Below are positions 1 through 7,864 of a stretch of 64,000 nucleotides of DNA, one piece after another. The first letter of the stretch is position 1. Every line of letters starts with the position of its first letter. The stretch is from GCA-2731375 sp964590195. Its GTDB lineage: Bacteria > Pseudomonadota > Alphaproteobacteria > GCA-2731375. Below the pieces are notes generated by a model that was not told where the DNA came from, ran no database searches, and saw only the letters and a list, made by a program, of their open reading frames with translations. The stretch is from NCBI GenBank assembly GCA_964590195.1, contig CAZPWJ010000008.1:1-64000 (forward strand). The letters are read 5' to 3'. The position numbers were made by a program, and so were the translations under genes.

Positions 1-744
1 TGGACAGATACTAGATGTAGCGGGTGTCTGCGTCAACCGGATAGGCACGCATCGATCTTGGGGCAGGACCTTTTTCGTAGCACCATCATAAAGATTGAAA
101 CATCGTTCTCGCCAATCATAAATCGGATCGTCTTCTGCCAGCAGGGGAAAATCGCTGGCCGCGGCGGCCCAAATAAAGGCGCCGATCACAATGTAGTCGG
201 CATACATCGGCTCGTTGCCTGCAAGAAATGGATATTCCTCCAGGGTTTGCCTCACAGGCGCCAAACTTGCCCGGAAGCCCTCTAGCCGATCATCCCGGCC
301 GGCTTGAATGTCTTCCAGCTTTCTTTCGAACCGCGCCTCTCTAGTTTGCCGGTAATAGGCCTGATCCTGCGGGTTCATGATGTCGACGATATCGACAATG
401 ATGAGGTCGAGTATTCCCATCATCAGCACGGAATAGGTCCAGCTGTTGATAAAGGCCGTCAGAGCCTGGGCCGCCGTCCCCGGTAATAGTGGCGGTCGAT
501 CCGGATAGGTCCGGTCCAGGTATTTGGCGATCTCCCAACTATCGACCACGGTCTGGTCGCTATCAATGATAATTGGAATGGTTGTATAACCACCGCCAAG
601 AATTTGCGGAATATCGACAAAACGGACGATGGTGGTATCGAACGCCAAGCCCTTATGCATCAGAGCCAACTTTGTCCGCCAGCAGAATGGAGAGAAACGG
701 ACGATATCGTCCGAACCGGCCAGGTCATATACTGTGATGGTCAT
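1..744 (-). CDS. LigE-like glutathione S-transferase (3' end outside window)
   Basis: The frame opens with ATG at 744 and stays open for 248 codons to base 1, so the C-terminus lies outside the window. Residues 1-85 form a thioredoxin-like GST N-terminal domain: SPFCWRTK at 18-25, a TIP segment with the cis-Pro at 57, and VDSW at 67-70 where GSTs bind the glutathione gamma-glutamyl group. The rest is a helical GST C-terminal domain. The segment LEDIQAGRDDRL in the helical part and the closing DWRERCFNLYDG closely recall the sphingomonad beta-etherase LigE (about 280 aa). LigE-type enzymes use glutathione to cleave beta-aryl ether bonds of lignin-derived compounds. GST fold is seen directly; the etherase assignment is by remembered similarity, and substrate is unknown. 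Confidence 0.75.
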   Translation of the reverse strand, partial: MTITVYDLAGSDDIVRFSPFCWRTKLALMHKGLAFDTTIVRFVDIPQILGGGYTTIPIIIDSDQTVVDSWEIAKYLDRTYPDRPPLLPGTAAQALTAFINSWTYSVLMMGILDLIIVDIVDIMNPQDQAYYRQTREARFERKLEDIQAGRDDRLEGFRASLAPVRQTLEEYPFLAGNEPMYADYIVIGAFIWAAAASDFPLLAEDDPIYDWRERCFNLYDGATKKVLPQDRCVPIRLTQTPATSSICP

Positions 745-1331
745 GGTCCAACCCTCGGGTAATTTTTTACGCAACGGCTTCGTGTAAGCCCACAACATAC
801 CACATGCGCGCCCTATTTTTTCGCGAGCATAGCGTTCCGCAATGTCTCCTCCTGGCACCAACCGGAACAACTCAGCCGCCGAGCTCATTTCCGCTTATCA
901 CCCAGTAGCGGCCGTCTTATTAGGCAAGTTTAATGATTTGGGTTTGACCCAAACCGGTCATCGGGGCAGTGCCGTCGCCGGGTTCGTTGAAATTCCAGGT
1001 TGCCCTTACGTTATTCCAATGCCTCCAGTCTTGTCTTGAGGTCTTGGCTGCGTAGACCGTCGGTAATGGCGTCGTAGAGACCATCCAACTCGTGGTCGAT
1101 CTTCTTGATCTCGTCGGCAGTGTTCTTCTGTTGGGAGCCGCGCTGTTTCTCGGCGCGATTTAAAAATGCCGTCAGACGCCTTGCCTACCGATGGTTTCGG
1201 CGGCTATGGTTCGTCCACGTTTGCCAGAGCCCGCACCTGCCGCGCGTCCGAACCTCGTCGGTATTTTCGGCATACAAACGACCGGCCATGGGGGCCATAT
1301 CAGTGACCATTGGGGACAAGGAACGATAAAG
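745..1331. other. Intergenic region with a decayed gene
   Basis: About 590 bases separate the GST-like gene from the CoxL-like gene. The only coding signal I can support is the short recombinase-like remnant at 1011-1187 on the minus strand. Small open frames on both strands here have no ribosome binding site or recognisable content. The last 20 bases carry the AAGGA ribosome binding site (about 1318-1322) for the gene at 1332. Confidence 0.5.
1011..1187 (-). pseudogene. Possible C-terminal remnant of a serine recombinase
   Basis: Read on the minus strand, a charged, helix-forming segment of about 58 residues ends in TRLEALE and then TAA at 1011-1013. Its pattern (IDHELDGLYDAITDGL, then a LEALE ending) resembles the coiled-coil part that follows the zinc ribbon in large serine recombinases and resolvases. 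The frame runs into a stop codon shortly upstream (near 1190), no start or ribosome binding site is present, and no catalytic or zinc-ribbon part can be found. I read it as the decayed tail of a mobile-element recombinase. The match is from pattern memory only and the fragment is short. Confidence 0.35.
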
Positions 1332-3578
1332 ATGAACGACATGTCGCTCGACAATAAATGGATCGGCCAGAGTACAGTACGGCCCGACGGCATCGATAAA
1401 GTCACCGGCTCGGCGCAATACGCGGCCGATTTCACCATGCCCGGCATGGTCTGGGGCAAGGTGTTGCGGAGCCCGCACGCGCACGCATTGATTAAAAAAA
1501 TCGATACCTCCAAGGCGGCGGAATTGAAGGGCGTGCTGGCGGTGATGACTGGCGACGACCTGCCCTTGCTACCTTTGGACGTGCCGTTGCCGACAGGTCC
1601 GAACGATATTCGCTGGATTTCCCGCGGTTGCATGGCCCGGGAAAAAATTCTCTACACTGGCCAGCCAGTGGCGGCGGTCGCGGCGACCTCGAAAAGCATT
1701 GCCGAGGCCGCGCTGCAACTGATCGAGGTTGATTATGAAGCGCTACCGCACGTCATCGACGTCGACGAGGCCATGGCGCCGGACGCGCCGATTTTGCACG
1801 ATTGGCTGAAAACCGACGGGGTCGACGGGCCGACCAATATTTCCAGCATCATGACGGTCGAAACCGGCGATGTCGAACAAGGTTTCGCCGAGGCCGATCT
1901 GGTGATTGAGCGCGAATTCAAATCCGCCGCCGTGCATCAAGGCTATATCGAGCCGCAGGCCTGTATCGTCAGCTACAAGCCCGATTCCCAGTCCACGATC
2001 TGGAGCAGCAGCCAGGGACAATTCATGGTCCGCAGCCTGACCGCCACGATCACCGGCATGGCGACCGGCGACATCAAGGCCATCCCAGCCGAAATCGGCG
2101 GCGGTTTTGGCGGCAAGACCATCGTCTACCTCGAGCCGGTGGCGATGGCGCTGTCCAAAAAATGCGGCCGGCCGGTCAAAATGCAAAACAGCCGCGACGA
2201 AGTGTTCCACTCTACCGGGCCGGCGTCCGGCATGTCCGCGCATCTCAAAGTCGGGGTCACCAAGGACGGCAAGCTGACGGCCGTGGAGGGCGCTTACAAC
2301 TTCCAGGCCGGCTGCTATCCGGGCTCGCCGGTAGGCCGTGCCTGTAATTTTTCGTTCTCCTGCTACGACATTCCGCATGCCGACGTGAAGGGATTGGACG
2401 TTGTTTCCAATCGCCCGAACGTTACTGCCTATCGGGGCCCCGGCGCGCCGCAAGGCAATTATGTGTTCGAAGCTATACTGGACGAGATCGCCGAAAAACT
2501 TGACATCGATCCGTGGGACTTGCGTCTGCGCAACGCTCTGTCCGCGGACAAGCCGACCATTTACGGCGCAAAGATTGGTGAGGCCGGCATCCAGGAATGC
2601 ATCGCTTCGGTCCGCAATCACCCCAATGCCCAGGCCAAACTGGGGCCAAACCAGGGCCGCGGCATCGCCATGGGCTATTGGGGCAATGCCCCTGGCGAGT
2701 CGAGCGCTCAGTTGAACATCAACGAGGATGGCACCGTGTTGGTGATCACAGGGCACCCGGACATTGGCGGCAGCCGTGCATCCACGGTCAACATCGTGGC
2801 CGAGAAGCTGGGCATCGACTATCGCAAGGTTAAAGCGCAAATCGGCGACACCAACAATATCGGCATCAGCGCCGTCACCGGCGGCAGCCGAGTGACCTTC
2901 GCGTCCGGCATTGTGGTCAGCGAGACCACCGACCAAGTCATCGATACCTTGATGGCCCGGGCGGCGGGCATTTGGGGCATTGAGGTGGAAGCTGTTGAAT
3001 GGCGCGATGGCGCGGCGCATCCAGCCGGCCCGAACGCCGGTGAATTTGATCCGCTCACCCTGACGGAACTGGCGAAGAAAGCGTTAGCGACCGGCGGGCC
3101 GATCGTGGCGGCCGTGTCGAAGAACGCGACCGGTCACATGGGCGCGGTCGGCGCCCAAATGGTCGATGTCGAAGTCGATCCGGACACCGGGCATGTCAAA
3201 ATTCTGCGTTACACCGCCAGCCAGGATGTCGGCCGGGCGATCCATCCGGGCTATGTCGAAGGCCAGATCCAGGGCGGCGTCGCCCAGGGCATCGGCTGGG
3301 CGTTGAACGAAGAGTACATCTATGACAAGAACGGCCGTCTGGATAACGCTGGCTTCCTCGACTATCGCATGCCGGTTGCCTCTGACCTGCCGGTGATTGA
3401 CGCGGTGATGGTCGAAATACCGAATCCGAATCATCCCTATGGGGTGAAGGGCGTCGGCGAAATCCCGCTGATACCGTCCCTGGCGGCGATTGCTAACGCG
3501 ATTGCCGACGCCACCGGCAAACGCCTCTATGAACTGCCGATGTCGCCGCCCAAAGTGTTGAAAGCGCTGGGCGAATAA
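1332..3578 (+). CDS. CoxL/XdhB-type molybdopterin-binding large subunit (orphan)
   Basis: A 748-residue member of the xanthine oxidase/CO dehydrogenase large-subunit family, which holds the molybdenum-cytosine-dinucleotide or molybdopterin cofactor and hydroxylates carbon centres. The N-terminus has the usual start of the first Mo-binding domain (VRPDGIDKVTGSAQYAAD). GGGFGGK lies in the cofactor-binding part, and KGVGE near the C-terminus carries the catalytic Glu. The active-site loop near residues 366-371 reads AYRGPG, not the AYxCSFR of genuine aerobic CO dehydrogenase, so CO oxidation is unlikely. I chose ATG 1332 because AAGGA sits 9 bases upstream; a longer frame from 1191 overlaps unrelated sequence. 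No FAD (CoxM) or 2Fe-2S (CoxS) subunit is adjacent, so partners must be encoded elsewhere. Substrate unknown. Confidence 0.85.
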   Translation: MNDMSLDNKWIGQSTVRPDGIDKVTGSAQYAADFTMPGMVWGKVLRSPHAHALIKKIDTSKAAELKGVLAVMTGDDLPLLPLDVPLPTGPNDIRWISRGCMAREKILYTGQPVAAVAATSKSIAEAALQLIEVDYEALPHVIDVDEAMAPDAPILHDWLKTDGVDGPTNISSIMTVETGDVEQGFAEADLVIEREFKSAAVHQGYIEPQACIVSYKPDSQSTIWSSSQGQFMVRSLTATITGMATGDIKAIPAEIGGGFGGKTIVYLEPVAMALSKKCGRPVKMQNSRDEVFHSTGPASGMSAHLKVGVTKDGKLTAVEGAYNFQAGCYPGSPVGRACNFSFSCYDIPHADVKGLDVVSNRPNVTAYRGPGAPQGNYVFEAILDEIAEKLDIDPWDLRLRNALSADKPTIYGAKIGEAGIQECIASVRNHPNAQAKLGPNQGRGIAMGYWGNAPGESSAQLNINEDGTVLVITGHPDIGGSRASTVNIVAEKLGIDYRKVKAQIGDTNNIGISAVTGGSRVTFASGIVVSETTDQVIDTLMARAAGIWGIEVEAVEWRDGAAHPAGPNAGEFDPLTLTELAKKALATGGPIVAAVSKNATGHMGAVGAQMVDVEVDPDTGHVKILRYTASQDVGRAIHPGYVEGQIQGGVAQGIGWALNEEYIYDKNGRLDNAGFLDYRMPVASDLPVIDAVMVEIPNPNHPYGVKGVGEIPLIPSLAAIANAIADATGKRLYELPMSPPKVLKALGE

Positions 3579-3587
3579 CTTCGACTG

Positions 3588-3644
3588 GATCAGGTCATGT
3601 TTTTCGGGTTGCTTCACGCGACTCCGACAAAACATGACCTAATC
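3588..3644. terminator. Long inverted repeat after the CoxL-like gene
   Basis: AGGTCATGTTTT (3592-3603) and AAAACATGACCT (3629-3640) are perfect 12-base inverted arms. They extend outward to GATC/AATC with one mismatch and inward with TCGG/CCGA. The hairpin begins 10 bases after the stop of the CoxL-like gene and separates it from the convergent minus-strand operon, so it probably ends transcription in both directions. Its CATGTTTT/AAAACATG core recurs at 41815-41839. Confidence 0.55.
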
Positions 3645-3753
3645 TAGGATCAATATCCCGGAAATGCGCTAGCAGGCCGTTGAAAAAGAGACTGTACTGG
3701 GCAGGGTAGCTTGAGTTTGAGCCATCTGTTGATACCGCCGACCCGGTGCGGGT

Positions 3754-4665
3754 TTAGATTGAGCGCCAGGCCGCCTGGGCCGCCGATTTTGCGTCGGCGA
3801 TGGCATGGGCGACCTGGCCGCCATGGCCGGAACGGGCCGCGCCGATGGCGTAGAGGCCGGTCTGGTCGGTCTGCATGCCGCTATCGACCAGCAGGCCGCC
3901 GTCTTCGTCCCGCCTAGCTTCCGCTGGCGCCAGGGCTGTGCGCGGTGCCAAGCCGATAAAGGGGAAGATGGCCGCGACCGACAAGACATCCTCGTCGCCG
4001 TCCTGTTCTTGCAGGCACACGGCGTCGACGCCGTCATCGCCGATGATTTTCCGCACATCGGTATTCCAGCGGAAATGCATATTGCCCAGGTCCGCGGCCT
4101 GCCTCACGAACGTCGGCCGGGCCCGTGGTTTGCGTCCGCGCAGGATCATGGTGACGTTGGCGCAAAGCTCGGCCAGATGCAGGGCCTCCTGAAAGGCGCT
4201 GTCGCCGCCACCCACCACGGCAACATCCTTGCCTTTGTACAAACCGCCATCGCAGAAGGCGCACTGCGACACACCGCGGCCCGTTAGCCGCTCTTCGCCG
4301 TCTACACCCAAGGTCCGCAATTCCGCCCCCGTGGCCAGGATGACCCGCAAAGCGCTGGCGCCATTGCCAGGCAAATTCCAATGGGTGCCCATGGCGGTCA
4401 GTTCCTCCACCGCGCCGGGTTGATAGTCGACGCCCGCTTCCAGAGCCTCGCCCAGCATGGTGTTGACCAGATCAGCGCCTGTTGCGCCCTCCTGCCCCGG
4501 ATGGCCGTGCACCGCACCTACATTGGTGATCAGGCCGCCCAGCAGGCCATCGTCGAACAGGGCCGTTTTCAGGCCGCAGCGGGCTGCTTCCGTGGCCGCC
4601 GCCAGGCCGGCGATACCGGCACCAATGACGGCGGCCTGGTGGGTGGTTCTTGGTGCTCTGGCCAT
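3754..4665 (-). CDS. Thioredoxin-reductase-like FAD/NAD(P)H flavoprotein
   Basis: 303 residues, the usual length of low-Mr thioredoxin reductase. GAGIAG at 14-19 is the FAD-binding dinucleotide fold, CAFCDG at 135-140 holds the redox-active CxxC, and GGGDSA at 152-157 is the NAD(P)H-binding motif. A C-terminal YAIGAA segment completes the FAD site. It should pass electrons from NAD(P)H through FAD to its CAFC disulfide and on to a partner. Its start codon directly abuts the stop of the upstream gene (TAG then ATG), so it is the third gene of the selenoprotein operon, and the natural partner is one of the two proteins encoded before it. Whether it reduces thioredoxin or a dedicated partner cannot be told from sequence. 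Confidence 0.85.
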   Translation of the reverse strand: MARAPRTTHQAAVIGAGIAGLAAATEAARCGLKTALFDDGLLGGLITNVGAVHGHPGQEGATGADLVNTMLGEALEAGVDYQPGAVEELTAMGTHWNLPGNGASALRVILATGAELRTLGVDGEERLTGRGVSQCAFCDGGLYKGKDVAVVGGGDSAFQEALHLAELCANVTMILRGRKPRARPTFVRQAADLGNMHFRWNTDVRKIIGDDGVDAVCLQEQDGDEDVLSVAAIFPFIGLAPRTALAPAEARRDEDGGLLVDSGMQTDQTGLYAIGAARSGHGGQVAHAIADAKSAAQAAWRSI

Positions 4666-5874
4666 CTAACTCTCCATACTGGCTGACCAGCCCTGGGGAA
4701 GGTCGACTTTCTTGGCGATGCGGCAACTGGGGAAGCCCCAGGTGGGCATGTAGGCGCATTGGGGTATGGGAATGTCGCCGCCCGCCACAATAACCGTGAT
4801 GTCCTCGGGCTTTTCCACCGCCGGGACCGAGCCGTTGGCAAGGGCCGCCTTGACCCACCGGGGCGCCTTGGTCTGACTGGCCAAACGCGAAGGGATCCAG
4901 GTGTTTTCGAACTCCGCTGCCGGCATATGACTGTTGTCGTGCAAATAGGCTTTTACGTCAGCTTTGGATCTGCCCTCGTCCGCCAACAGCTTCGCCACGT
5001 ATGGCGCGATGACCACGGCCACGGCGCCCCCATGCAGGCGGGAAAACGACGACGTGGCCGAGGCCATGACGGATGCCAGATCATCCAGGCCGCCGGTGAC
5101 GTTGACCACGCTTTCGGCCCGCTGCACCACCAGCACGTTGTCGTCCGCCGCGAAACCAAGTTCCTCCCGCAGGCTGTCCCAGGGGTTGAATTCCTCGTCC
5201 TCGGCCAGGCACAGGGTGTAGCGTCCCGGCTGGCCCAGACCCGCGAAGGCGACCGCCGCCGGCCAGCCGCCGCCCAGATTGTGCATGATCAAACGCACCG
5301 CCCGGCCAATGGCCGCATTGGCCCGCCAGCCCGGGCCCAGGGCGCCGAAGCGGCTGTTCATATGCATGGCCTTGGCGGCCGGACCCGACAGCATCAGCAA
5401 GGGCGTGACGTTCTCGTCCGTGGTCTGGACGCCGCGCAGGTTGAACTCCGGTTCGATCAAGGCCTCGGCGGCGGCCAGCACGAAGGGCATATGGCAGTCC
5501 TCGCAACCGGCCATGACCGCGTTGATGGCGACCTTTTCCACCGTCACGATGCCTTGCAAGGGTTGCGCCTCGCCCAGCACCATGTTGCGCGGCTGTCCAC
5601 CGCCGCGCAGCATGGCATCGACCCGGGCCATGGTCGGCGGCACGATAGGCAAGCCATCGGTCCAGCCGCGGCGGTAGAACATCTCGTTCACCTGGCCGTC
5701 CGCATTGGGCCCGCGTACCACTTCGACCCGCTGGCGGGGAAAGGCTGCAACCTGGTTCAGCCGGTCCAGCAAGCCTTGCTCGCTGGCCCGGCTGTGCAGG
5801 GTATCGTCAATCCATTCGCCCGATGCCCGCTGTCCCGTTGGCAGCAGGATCCATAGAGATTGCTCTTCGCTCAC
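4666..5874 (-). CDS. Homologue of the UGSC selenoprotein C-terminal domain, with CxxC
   Basis: A 402-residue protein of unknown function. It aligns over most of its length with residues about 210-576 of the neighbouring selenoprotein. Shared blocks are GWTDGLPIVPPT (70-81; GWSDGLPIVPPT in the neighbour), VMAGC (120-124), an N-A-x-x-G-R-x-x-R-L stretch in the middle, and a closing GFP-x-x-R segment. It lacks the UGSC N-terminal domain. Where the selenoprotein has MAGCKPQY this protein has MAGCEDC, giving a CxxC at 124-127. It starts with GTG at 5874, 10 bases after the selenoprotein stop, and its stop touches the start of the thioredoxin-reductase-like gene. I infer a thiol redox partner of the selenoprotein; no enzymatic function is claimed. 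Confidence 0.8.
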   Translation of the reverse strand: MSEEQSLWILLPTGQRASGEWIDDTLHSRASEQGLLDRLNQVAAFPRQRVEVVRGPNADGQVNEMFYRRGWTDGLPIVPPTMARVDAMLRGGGQPRNMVLGEAQPLQGIVTVEKVAINAVMAGCEDCHMPFVLAAAEALIEPEFNLRGVQTTDENVTPLLMLSGPAAKAMHMNSRFGALGPGWRANAAIGRAVRLIMHNLGGGWPAAVAFAGLGQPGRYTLCLAEDEEFNPWDSLREELGFAADDNVLVVQRAESVVNVTGGLDDLASVMASATSSFSRLHGGAVAVVIAPYVAKLLADEGRSKADVKAYLHDNSHMPAAEFENTWIPSRLASQTKAPRWVKAALANGSVPAVEKPEDITVIVAGGDIPIPQCAYMPTWGFPSCRIAKKVDLPQGWSASMES

Positions 5875-5884
5875 TTAGCCCTGC

Positions 5885-7615
5885 TCACCCGGCGCCTGCC
5901 AGCTTGTTCTTCCAATCGTTGGGCAGACGGATGGCCCGTGCCGTGGGGAAGCCCAGAATGCCGTTGTGGGAGAACACCTGGGCGTTGGTGCGCCCAGGAT
6001 CGCCACTGACGACAATCTGAATATCCATGGGGTCGCAGACCAGGGGCACCAGACGATCCGGGTCCTTGGACTCGCCATAAAGCTCGTTCGCCTTGCCCAG
6101 TTGCGCCAGTTCGAACATGGAGCGGCCACCGGAATAGAAGTTGGTGAATTCGACAATATACTTCTCGAACTTCCAGGCCGGGATGCGGGCGTTTTCGAAC
6201 AGCCATTGCCGCACGTCCTCCTTGGACCAGCCGGCCTTGGCCATGGTCTCGGCCAGGATTGGCGACAGCACCAGCATTGGCGTATAGCTGCCGTCCGCCA
6301 TGCCGACGGTGAAGATCAACTGCCAACCGGTCTGGGAGATCAGGGCATCGGCCAGATAGGGCAGCATATCCTCGGGCTTTTGCCCGAACACCGAGGCGAT
6401 GACGTCGCCGCCGGTCATGCGGGTAATGGTGACCACGTTGTCGCCGCGGGCATGGCCGAAGTCTGCCGCATGGGGCGGCCAGTCGATCTTGGCTAGGGCG
6501 TCTTCGTTCTCGGCCAGGACCACGCGCCAGGTATTACCAAAAGTACCCTTGTCATTCTGGTGCAGGATAAAGCCCGCCACGTTGCGTAGATACAACCGCC
6601 ACCAGCGGCCCACGGTGGTGTTGGCCATGAAGCCGTCACGCAGGGCGCCTTGTTCGTAGTTGAACTCCAGATCCTTGATGATCGGCCCGTTGATGGTGAT
6701 CAGGGTTTCCGCACCCGGCGTATTACCGGAATGCTCCACGCCATAGCCTGGATCGGCCATGGCCTCGGCCAGGGCGACCAACACCGGCATGTATTGTGGC
6801 TTGCAGCCCGCCATGACGCCGTTGACGGCAACGTTCCAGACCGTCGCCTCCCGATTGTCGGGCAGCAGCTTGCCGATTACATGTTCGGGGGGCAGATCGG
6901 TAAACTCAAGAAATCGGTCGATCTTGGCCCGCGTCGGCGGCACGATGGGCAGGCCGTCGGACCAGCCGTTTTCATAGAAGAAACGGTTGATCTCGTCGAA
7001 ACTGCCTTCCATGACCACGTCCTGGGGGCCCGGCTCCGGGATCATCACGGCGGCCGGTTGGGCGGCGGTCAGGTTCTCGATCACCGCCTTGACGGTGACG
7101 GAGGTCAGATTATCCCGCAGTTCGTTATCGGATTGCGTATCCACATGGCCCGGCACCTTGGCCATGGGCAGGTTGGGCAGGCCCAGGCCCACGGCGGTGG
7201 TCGCACCCTGGCCCAGAAAGCCATCGCAGACCAGTGAGGATGATGGCACGCCGGCGGCTTCGGCAGCAGCTGAGGCCCGCAACACGGCGGGCGTACAGCT
7301 GCCTCAACAGCCCATGCCTGAAATTATGGCATCAACCTTGTGTTCGGCCAGCGTGTCGGGCAGATCAGCGATGATCTGGCCTTCCCGCGAGCCGTGAGTG
7401 GAGCCGAAGGTGGTGTAGCCGACAAAATTCATGTTCGGATAGGCCGCCGACAGTTCCGCCTCCAGAATGGGGAAGATCTCGTCGCCGCGGAACAGATAGT
7501 CCCACATGAAGGCGACGGTCTTGCCTTCCAAGGTTTCTAGGCGCGGCGCCAGGGGCGCGATCTCCACGGTTTTCTCCCCGCGCGGCCAGAGGGCCGAATA
7601 GGTTTCCTCGCTCAT
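5885..7615 (-). CDS. UGSC-family selenoprotein, UGA at 7304-7306 read as Sec104
   Basis: A 576-residue protein if the in-frame UGA at 7304-7306 is decoded as selenocysteine. The residues around it are GMGC-Sec-GSC, giving Cys103, Sec104, Cys107. U-G-S-C is the defining motif of the UGSC (seleno)protein family, known from marine metagenome selenoproteome surveys. Residues 1 to about 200 form the UGSC domain; 217-228 (GWSDGLPIVPPT) begins a second domain shared with the next gene, including MAGC with Cys271. The start at ATG 7615 has a strong GGAGGTG ribosome binding site. The downstream half has no ribosome binding site of its own: its first possible start (GTG 7285) lies inside the hairpin that follows the UGA. 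Seen directly: frame continuity, motif and hairpin. Inferred: Sec insertion and a redox role. The biological substrate of the family is unknown to me. Without reading UGA as Sec the gene appears as a 103-residue fragment plus a separate protein. Confidence 0.88.
7262..7303 (-). promoter_or_regulatory. Bacterial SECIS element
   Basis: The mRNA immediately after the UGA can fold into one long hairpin. Outer arms: GGC-AGCTG (7303-7296) with CAGCT-GCT-GCC (7272-7262), leaving a small bulge. Inner stem: GCCCGC (7292-7287) with GCGGGC (7280-7275), six perfect pairs. Apical loop: CGTGTT (7286-7281). The loop begins 17 nt after the UGA and has G at its second position, which agrees with the known rule for bacterial SECIS elements bound by SelB (loop some 16-37 nt downstream, G among the first two loop bases). 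Unpaired U-A-C on the 5' side between the stems could supply the bulged U. The structure is drawn by eye. Confidence 0.75.
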
Positions 7616-7618
7616 GCT

Positions 7619-7625
7619 CACCTCC
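7619..7625 (-). promoter_or_regulatory. Ribosome binding site of the selenoprotein gene
   Basis: GGAGGTG on the minus strand, followed by AGC and the ATG at 7615. It is among the strongest Shine-Dalgarno matches in the window and fixes the start; longer frames from 7729 have no such site. Confidence 0.8.
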
Positions 7626-7645
7626 AATTTCAAATGCTTATGATT

Positions 7646-7673
7646 AGTGTAGCCTAATTGGGGCGCGGCCCAA
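7646..7673 (-). promoter_or_regulatory. Possible sigma-70-like promoter of the selenoprotein operon
   Basis: TTGGGC (7673-7668) and TACACT (7651-7646) on the minus strand, 16 bases apart, lie about 30 bases before the start at 7615. This is only a sequence match to the -35/-10 consensus. Confidence 0.3.
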
Positions 7674-7783
7674 AACAGCAAGCGGCAAAATTTTAACCTA
7701 ACGCCGCGATGCGGCCCCATGGCACCCACGGGCCGCTGACGCTTTTGCTTTGTGAACGAATTTGAGTCACGCTAAATCGGTTC

Positions 7784-7820
7784 GACGAACTTCGCACGGG
7801 GAAGCCCGACTAAGTTCGTC
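7784..7820. repeat. Inverted repeat upstream of the CrtI-like gene
   Basis: GACGAACTT (7784-7792) and AAGTTCGTC (7812-7820) are perfect inverted copies. Inside them CGGG (7797-7800) and CCCG (7805-7808) can also pair around a GAAG loop. The structure ends 45 bases before the start at 7865. It could be an operator in the divergent control region or a leader RNA hairpin. Confidence 0.45.
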
Positions 7821-7864
7821 TGGTGAAGTTTCGTCACTTGTATGATTGACTGGAGGTGCATCCC

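Noticed and set aside
1191..1331. N-terminal extension of the CoxL-like gene
   Set aside because: It has no similarity to the family start, overlaps the recombinase-like remnant region, and ATG 1332 has a proper ribosome binding site.
1332..3578. Annotation of the CoxL-like genes as carbon monoxide dehydrogenase
   Set aside because: The active-site loops read AYRGPG and VYRSAG instead of AYxCSFR, and the other two subunits are absent.
5885..7285. A separate 466-residue gene starting at GTG 7285
   Set aside because: No ribosome binding site, the start lies inside the SECIS hairpin, and the frame joins the upstream part through a UGA flanked by the UGSC motif.
7304..7729. A 141-residue protein ending at the UGA, starting at 7729
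   Set aside because: The strong ribosome binding site belongs to ATG 7615, and the UGA is better read as selenocysteine.
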